Part shown: positions 59,032-64,000 of the stretch, piece after piece
Layout: each line of letters opens with the position of its first letter
How positions within the stretch are numbered: position 1 is the first letter of the stretch
The notes under the pieces: model-generated
Database searches by the model: none
Seen by the model: only the letters and a program-made list of their open reading frames with translations
What the model was told of the DNA's origin: nothing
Assembly: GCF_003254465.1 (NCBI RefSeq)
Contig: NZ_QDFI01000009.1
Coordinates: forward strand, 1 to 64,000
Source of the DNA: Meridianimarinicoccus zhengii
GTDB taxonomy: Bacteria; Pseudomonadota; Alphaproteobacteria; Rhodobacterales; Rhodobacteraceae
Direction: 5' to 3'
DNA length: 64,000 nucleotides
Position numbers and translations under genes: made by a program

Positions 59032-60255
59032 ATGCGCATCACCACCACGGCACTGGTCCTGACGGCCATCGGCGCGCAGGGCGCGGCGGCGGGCGGAATC
59101 GACCGCGCCGCCAACGCCAACGACATCATCTTCCGGGATGGCAACTACGCCGAGATCGGTGTGTCGCGCACGGTCCCCGACGTGACGGGCACCGACCGGC
59201 CAAGCGCCCTGCCCGGCCGCTACGACTACACCGGCGTGGCCGACAGCTTCACGCTGTTCAATTTCGGCATCAAGTACGACGTGAACGACCGCTTCAGCCT
59301 CGCCTTCACCGGGCAGCAGGATTACGGGTCCGACATCAACTACGACGGTAATCCCGGCACCAGCCTTCTGGGCGGCACCTCGGCGGTGGCCGACACCTAT
59401 GCCCTGTCGCTTCTGGCCCGTTACAAGCTGACCGAGAATTTCTCGGTCCATGGCGGCGTTCGCGCCGACCGCGCGGATGGCAGCATCCGGCTCGATGGGC
59501 TCGCCTATGGCGGATCGACGGCATTCGGGCCGACCGGCGCACCGCTGACCGCGGCCCAGATCAGCGGCCTGACCGGCGGCGCCCGGACGACCAACGCCGT
59601 CTCGGGCTACGAGGTCGAACTGGATCAGGACTGGGGCTATGGTTTCCAGCTTGGCGCCGCCTATGAGATCCCCGACATCGCCCTGCGGCTCGCCGTGACC
59701 TACACGTCGAAGATCACCCACGACTTCGACACGACCGAAACCTTCCGGGGCGCGGGCGGACGCACCGCCAGCTTCTCCGGCAGCACGACCAGCGTGGACA
59801 CGCCGCAATCGGTCAACGTGAACCTCCAGTCCGGCGTCGCGAAAGACACGCTCGTCTTCGCCAACTACCGCTGGGCGGACTGGTCCGAGTTCAAGATCAA
59901 CCCCGACCAGTTCGCGGCCGTGACCGGATCGCAGCTCGTGTCCATCGACGACGCGCATACCTATGAAATCGGGATCGCGCGCCGCTTCACCCCCGCCTTC
60001 GCCGCGCGCGCCTCGGTTGTCCGCGACATCGTGGAAGGCGACAACCTCGTGTCGCCGCTGTCCCCGACCAAGGGCTACACCGCCGTGGCCCTGGGTGGCA
60101 CCTACACCGTGGGCGCGGTCGAGTATTCGGCAGGCGTGCGCTATTTCTGGCTCGGCGACGCGAAGCCCGAAACCGGCACACCGGACGTGGCCCGCGCCGA
60201 TTTCACCGACAACGACGCGATCGCGTTCGGCTTCCGGGTCGGGTACTCCTTCTGA
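59032..60255 (+). CDS. FadL-like outer membrane transport protein
   Basis: A 407-residue outer-membrane barrel. Signal peptide MRITTTALVLTAIGAQGAAA, then a short N-terminal hatch-like region (GIDRAANANDIIFRDGNYAE), many amphipathic strands (FTLFNFGIKYDVNDRFSLAF, YALSLLARYKLTENFSVHGG) and a final strand ending in aromatic F (GFRVGYSF), which is the outer-membrane insertion signal. It belongs to the OMPP1/FadL/TodX group for hydrophobic substrates. A GGGGGGAG site precedes it and a strong terminator follows. Confidence 0.87.
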   Translation: MRITTTALVLTAIGAQGAAAGGIDRAANANDIIFRDGNYAEIGVSRTVPDVTGTDRPSALPGRYDYTGVADSFTLFNFGIKYDVNDRFSLAFTGQQDYGSDINYDGNPGTSLLGGTSAVADTYALSLLARYKLTENFSVHGGVRADRADGSIRLDGLAYGGSTAFGPTGAPLTAAQISGLTGGARTTNAVSGYEVELDQDWGYGFQLGAAYEIPDIALRLAVTYTSKITHDFDTTETFRGAGGRTASFSGSTTSVDTPQSVNVNLQSGVAKDTLVFANYRWADWSEFKINPDQFAAVTGSQLVSIDDAHTYEIGIARRFTPAFAARASVVRDIVEGDNLVSPLSPTKGYTAVALGGTYTVGAVEYSAGVRYFWLGDAKPETGTPDVARADFTDNDAIAFGFRVGYSF

Positions 60256-60303
60256 TCCTGCGCGCGCGGACCGTGGAAAGGGCCGCGCGACCCGCCGACG
60301 CGC

Positions 60304-60332
60304 GTCATACGGAAATCATACGAGAGTCATAC
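60304..60332 (+). repeat. Three direct repeats with 11-bp period (Pho-box-like)
   Basis: TCATAC occurs at 60305, 60316 and 60327, giving units GTCATACGGAA, ATCATACGAGA and GTCATACAAGA. An 11-bp period with a TCAT core is the layout of PhoB/OmpR-type response regulator sites. It lies between the porin stop and its terminator, an odd place for a promoter element. Confidence 0.45.
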
Positions 60333-60355
60333 AAGAGTCCGACACCTCAAAAACC

Positions 60356-60384
60356 GGGGGCCGCAGCCAATGCGGCCCCCTTTT
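60356..60384 (+). terminator. Rho-independent terminator after the FadL-like gene
   Basis: GGGGGCCGCA (60356-60365), a 5-base loop GCCAA, TGCGGCCCCC (60371-60380) and TTTT: a perfect 10-bp GC-rich stem followed by a T-run, 100 bp after the porin stop. Confidence 0.92.
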
Positions 60385-60463
60385 CGCGTCGCCAACGCGC
60401 TTTGGCTTGAGCCCGCCATCCCCGCCCTGCTAGGGCTTCCGCGAAACATCGCGGGGATGACCG

Positions 60464-61324
60464 ATGGCACGACCCACCGCCGACGAATGGCGCAACATGA
60501 CCGGACGCAAGCTGCTGATGTTCGGCATGTCCGGACTTGGGAAAACCCATATTTCCAACATGTTGCGCGCGTCCGGCGGCTGGTTCCACTACTCCGTGGA
60601 CTACCGCATCGGCACCCGCTACATGGGCGAGCACATCGTCGACAACTTCAAGCGCGAAGCGATGCGCAACCCGTTCCTGCGCGAATTGCTGCTGTCGGAT
60701 TCGATCTACATCTCGTCCAACATCACCTTCGACAATCTCGCGCCGCTGTCCACCTATCTCGGCAAACCCGGCAACCCCGACAAGGGCGGCCTGCCCTTTG
60801 CCGAATACATGATCCGCCAGGAGCAGCACCGCGCCGCCGAGATCGCGGCGCTCATGGACACGTCCCATTTCATCCGCCGGGCCGAGGATATCTATGGCTA
60901 TACAAATTTCGTCTGCGACAGCAGCGGATCGATCTGCGAGGTCGTTGACCCGGACGATCCCGATGACCCGGTGCTGAGCGCCCTGACCGACGAGACGCTG
61001 CTGATCTGGCTGCGCGGGTCGGATGCCCACACGGCGGAACTGGTGCGCCGCTTCGACCGCGCGCCCAAGCCCATGTATTACCAGCCGGATTTCCTGACCG
61101 CGAAATGGCAGCAATACCTGGACGAGAACCGCCTGACAGAACGCGAGGTCGATCCCGACGCCTTCGTGCGCTGGACCTATGCGCAGGCGCTCGCGCACCG
61201 CCAACCGCGCTATGCCGCGATGGCCCGCAACTGGGGCGTGACCATCGATGCGGACCAGCTGGCGCAGGTGCGGGATGCCAACGGGTTCGTCGAGCTTGTC
61301 GCCACAAGCCTTGAGCAGGACTGA
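60464..61324 (+). CDS. P-loop ATPase-like protein of unknown function
   Basis: A 286-residue cytoplasmic protein. [18 protein letters not shown] is a Walker A P-loop of kinase/ATPase type. Further conserved-looking segments are [40 protein letters not shown] and [14 protein letters not shown]. The size and the G-L-G-K-T-H motif suggest a small-molecule kinase or nucleotide-dependent regulator found in Rhodobacterales, but no reaction is known to me. It starts after the terminator and precedes metA by 47 bp, so the two may share a promoter. Confidence 0.7.
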   Translation: MARPTADEWRNMTGRKLLMFGMSGLGKTHISNMLRASGGWFHYSVDYRIGTRYMGEHIVDNFKREAMRNPFLRELLLSDSIYISSNITFDNLAPLSTYLGKPGNPDKGGLPFAEYMIRQEQHRAAEIAALMDTSHFIRRAEDIYGYTNFVCDSSGSICEVVDPDDPDDPVLSALTDETLLIWLRGSDAHTAELVRRFDRAPKPMYYQPDFLTAKWQQYLDENRLTEREVDPDAFVRWTYAQALAHRQPRYAAMARNWGVTIDADQLAQVRDANGFVELVATSLEQD

Positions 61325-61371
61325 CCGGCAGTCTATCTGAGGACTTCCCAGTACCGGACCCTGCCCGAGCC

Positions 61372-62289
61372 ATGCCCATCAAGATCCCATCCGACCTGCC
61401 CGCCCACGACGTGCTCGCACGCGAGGGCGTCATGGTCATGAGCGATCTGGCCGCAGCGCAGCAGGACATCCGCCCCCTGCGCATCGGGCTTCTCAACCTG
61501 ATGCCCAAGAAGATCCAGACCGAGACGCAATTCGCCCGGCTGATCGGCGCGACGCCGCTGCAGATCGACCTGACGCTGGTGCGCATGACCGAACACGAGT
61601 CGAAGAACACCTCCGCCGAGCACATGGAGGCGTTCTATCGCCCCTTCCAGGACATCAAGCACCAGAAATTCGACGGGTTCATCATCACAGGCGCGCCGAT
61701 CGAACACCTGCCCTTCGAGGCGGTGACCTATTGGGACGAGTTGCAGGAGGTCATGGACTGGACCCAAACCAACGTGCTGTCGACCTTCGGCGTGTGCTGG
61801 GGCGGGATGGCGATGATCCACCATTTCCACGGCGTTCAGAAACACATGCTCGACCGCAAGGCGTTCGGCTGTTTCCGGCATGAAAACTATGCCCCCGCGT
61901 CGCCCTATCTGCGCGGGTTCTCGGACGAGTTCGTGATCCCGGTGTCGCGCTGGACGGAAATGCGCCAGTCGGAAATCGATGCGGTGCCGGGGCTGGTGAC
62001 GCTTCTGGGCAGCGACGAGGTCGGCCCCTGCCTCGTGCAGGACGACGCGCATCGCGCGCTCTATATCTTCAACCACTTCGAATACGACAATCACACGTTG
62101 AAGGAAGAATACGACCGCGACATAGAAGCGGGAAAGGTCATCAACGTGCCCGGCAACTATTACCCGAACGACGACCCGTCCCGCACGCCGCGGAACCGCT
62201 GGCGTAGCCATGCGCATCTGCTCTACGGCAACTGGATCAACCAGATTTACCAGACGACACCCTATGATATCGATGAAATCGGTCGCTAG
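61372..62289 (+). CDS. metAA: Homoserine O-acetyltransferase, MetA family
   Basis: A 305-residue enzyme of methionine synthesis. Catalytic Cys142 ([10 protein letters not shown]), His235 and Glu237 (IFNHFEYD) are present. Residue 111 is Glu ([12 protein letters not shown]). In the MetA family Glu at 111 gives acetyl-CoA specificity, while Gly, as in E. coli, gives succinyl-CoA, so the product here is predicted to be O-acetylhomoserine. No SAM riboswitch fits in the 47-bp gap upstream. Full normal length. Confidence 0.94.
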   Translation: MPIKIPSDLPAHDVLAREGVMVMSDLAAAQQDIRPLRIGLLNLMPKKIQTETQFARLIGATPLQIDLTLVRMTEHESKNTSAEHMEAFYRPFQDIKHQKFDGFIITGAPIEHLPFEAVTYWDELQEVMDWTQTNVLSTFGVCWGGMAMIHHFHGVQKHMLDRKAFGCFRHENYAPASPYLRGFSDEFVIPVSRWTEMRQSEIDAVPGLVTLLGSDEVGPCLVQDDAHRALYIFNHFEYDNHTLKEEYDRDIEAGKVINVPGNYYPNDDPSRTPRNRWRSHAHLLYGNWINQIYQTTPYDIDEIGR

Positions 62290-63232
62290 CTTCGCCGCGG
62301 CGCTTGCCGTGGCGGCGGGCATGGCGACCCATTTCCGGGCCGGCGCGCGCGAAGCGGCGGCCGAAGCCGCGTGGCCGCCTGCGGGACAGTTGCTCGACGT
62401 GGGCGGGGTGAAGGTCCATGCCCATGTGTCGGGCAGCGGGCCGGACGTCGTGCTGATCCACGGTGCGGGCGGCAGCCTGCGGGATTTCACCTTTGATCTC
62501 GTCGGGCGGCTGGAGGATCGCTATCGCGTCATCGCCTTCGACCGGCCCGGCCACGGCTGGACCGACATGCGGGACACGCAGGGCCAGCCCTTCGACAGCC
62601 CGCAGGCGCAGGCGACCCTGTTACAGGCGGCGGCTCGGCAACTCGATGTCCACACACCCATCGTGCTCGGTCACAGTTTCGGTGGGTCGGTCGCCATGGC
62701 CTGGGCCGTCACGCAGCCCGACACGCTGGCCGGTGTCGTGCTGCTGGCCGGGGCGTCCATGCCCTGGCCCGGCACGCTGAACGCCAGCTACCGGGTCAAT
62801 GCGAACCCGCTGGGCGCCGCGGTCGTCGTGCCGCTCATCACCGCCTGGGCGCCGCTGTCCTATGCCGAGACCGTGCTGGCGGGCATCTTCGCACCGCAGC
62901 CCATGCCCGACGGCTATGCGGACCATTTCGGTCTGCCCATGGCCATGCGCCGCGATATCCTGCGCGCCAATGCGCGGCAGGTGAACGGGTTGCGGCCCCA
63001 TGTCGTGGCCCTGTCGGAACGCTACCCGCTGCTGTCGCTGCCGGTCGAGCTGGTGCACGGCACCGCAGACACGATCGTGCCGCTCGCCGTCCATTCCGGG
63101 CCGCTCGCGGCGCTGGTGCCGGGCGCGAACCTGACTGCGCTCGAAGGGGTCGGTCACATGCCCCATCACAGCGACCCCGCGGCCGCCGTGGCCGCCATCG
63201 ACCGGGCCGCGGCGCGGGCAGGATTGCGCTGA
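62273..63232 (+). CDS. Alpha/beta hydrolase, exported or membrane-anchored
   Basis: A 319-residue hydrolase. An N-terminal signal or anchor ([20 protein letters not shown]) precedes the fold. The oxyanion region is [12 protein letters not shown], the nucleophile Ser lies in [12 protein letters not shown], and Asp and His are in [11 protein letters not shown] and [10 protein letters not shown]. Substrate unknown; the core resembles haloperoxidase- and lipase-like esterases. It overlaps metA by 17 bp, so it is co-transcribed with it; ATG 62264 is an alternative start. Confidence 0.87.
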   Translation: MKSVASFAAALAVAAGMATHFRAGAREAAAEAAWPPAGQLLDVGGVKVHAHVSGSGPDVVLIHGAGGSLRDFTFDLVGRLEDRYRVIAFDRPGHGWTDMRDTQGQPFDSPQAQATLLQAAARQLDVHTPIVLGHSFGGSVAMAWAVTQPDTLAGVVLLAGASMPWPGTLNASYRVNANPLGAAVVVPLITAWAPLSYAETVLAGIFAPQPMPDGYADHFGLPMAMRRDILRANARQVNGLRPHVVALSERYPLLSLPVELVHGTADTIVPLAVHSGPLAALVPGANLTALEGVGHMPHHSDPAAAVAAIDRAAARAGLR

Positions 63233-63258
63233 TCCGGTCGCCCCTGTAGCCATACCGG

Positions 63259-64000
63259 ATGACAGACCAGCCTGCCCCGCCGCCGCATAGCCTGCCCTTC
63301 GAAGGTGCGATCACGCGTTTTTTCGAAACCGAGGCCCCCCCCGAAGTGCGCGCGGCGATCACCCCGGATCGCAAGACGATCCTCGGCCCGCACTACCCCT
63401 ATGACGCGCGGATGGACGCGGACGATTACGCCGCCACGCTCTACGCCCTCCAGATCGAACTGGCGCGGTTTCAGCACTGGGTGCAGGACAGCGGCGCACG
63501 GGTGGTCGTGCTGTTCGAAGGCCGCGACGCCGCCGGCAAGGGCGGCACGATCAAGCGGTTCCGCGAGAATCTCAATCCACGCGTCGCCCGCGTCATCGCC
63601 CTGCCGCGGCCCAGCCCGACCGAAGCGGGGCAATGGTATTTCCAGCGCTACATCGCGCAACTGCCCACGGCGGGCCAGATCGCGCTGTTCGACCGGTCGT
63701 GGTACAATCGCTCGGTGGTGGAACGGGTGTTCGATTTCTGCACCACCGCCGAACGCGACCTGTTCTTTCAGCAGGTGCCGGGCTTCGAACGCGCGCTCGT
63801 GCAGGATGGCATCCACCTTGTGAAACTCTGGCTCAACGTGGGGCAGGCCGAACAGCTGCGCCGGTTTCTCGACCGCGAATCCGATCCGCTGAAACAGTGG
63901 AAGCTCAGCCAGATCGACGTGGACGGGCTGCGCCGCTGGAACGCCTATTCGGCGGCGATCCGCGAAACCTTCGCGGCCACTCATTTCGACCACGCCCCGT
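63259..64000 (+). CDS. ppk2: Polyphosphate kinase 2 (C-terminus cut by window edge)
   Basis: The first 247 residues of a PPK2 enzyme, which phosphorylates nucleotides with polyphosphate. Walker A is [19 protein letters not shown], Walker B and lid regions are [15 protein letters not shown] and [21 protein letters not shown] 60-residue N-terminal extension (including [20 protein letters not shown]) precedes the domain. It starts 26 bp after the hydrolase stop and runs off the right edge. Confidence 0.94.
   Translation, partial: MTDQPAPPPHSLPFEGAITRFFETEAPPEVRAAITPDRKTILGPHYPYDARMDADDYAATLYALQIELARFQHWVQDSGARVVVLFEGRDAAGKGGTIKRFRENLNPRVARVIALPRPSPTEAGQWYFQRYIAQLPTAGQIALFDRSWYNRSVVERVFDFCTTAERDLFFQQVPGFERALVQDGIHLVKLWLNVGQAEQLRRFLDRESDPLKQWKLSQIDVDGLRRWNAYSAAIRETFAATHFDHAP

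Noticed and set aside
61325-61371. SAM riboswitch upstream of metA
   Set aside because: The gap is only 47 bp and shows no pseudoknot pattern of SAM-II.

Overview
The window is high-GC alphaproteobacterial DNA, almost certainly from a member of the Rhodobacterales (Roseobacter/Paracoccus group). Markers of that order include a zeta-subunit ATPase inhibitor, an SspB-alpha ClpXP adaptor, neighbouring DUF6456 and DUF6477 genes, a DUF4169 gene next to fumC, a VPLPA-type C-terminal sorting signal and a DctBD two-component pair. No function was assigned by database search; all calls rest on motifs, lengths and synteny.

Region 1 (1 to about 24,470) is a largely intact temperate prophage whose left end lies outside the window. 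Leftward genes run from regulators through replication (an O-like protein carrying its own iterons, RusA), a Mor-like activator, lysis (membrane protein, GH108 muramidase, overlapping spanins), packaging (TerS, TerL) and head genes in lambda order (gpW position, portal, prohead protease fused to the HK97 capsid, two connector-region proteins), to a tail protein cut by the window edge. The switch lies at 13.4-14.7 kb. A CI-like repressor gene sits among five copies of one 16-bp operator. A consensus alphaproteobacterial LexA box (GTTC-N7-GTTC) inside a good promoter points backwards across the repressor gene and drives a small antisense ORF, a plausible SOS induction device. From 14.66 kb a rightward chain of about 20 genes, most joined by ATGA or GTGA overlaps, ends in a tyrosine integrase next to tRNA-Cys. 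It includes an IS110-type domain protein, Rmf/CrpP-like, AlpA-like, HNH and MmcB-like nucleases, a Lar-like zinc ribbon, a sulfotransferase-like P-loop protein and GapR.

Region 2 (25.1-32.2 kb) is a sugar or cyclitol catabolic locus: CUT2 ABC permease, single-domain ATPase and binding protein, an SDR dehydrogenase and an IolG-like inositol dehydrogenase. A divergent cytosolic regulator joins a helix-turn-helix to a solute-binding-protein domain. A GH25 lipoprotein and an SGNH hydrolase with a VPLPA sorting tail follow.

Region 3 (34.7-49.3 kb) is core genome: sspB, fumC with DUF4169, RHH and two tandem paralogous glycosyltransferases, ccdA, rne with a long hairpin-rich leader, dctD (lacking GAFTGA) and dctB, purQ-purS-purC and the zeta subunit.

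Region 4 (49.4-64 kb) holds a corrinoid methyl-transfer module (BmtB-like, corrinoid protein, small membrane protein, DUF1638 and, further on, a non-pyrrolysine MttB-family protein), then sufE, DUF6456/DUF6477, guaA, an EamA transporter, a FadL-like porin, an orphan P-loop ATPase, metA of the acetyltransferase type, an alpha/beta hydrolase and the start of ppk2.
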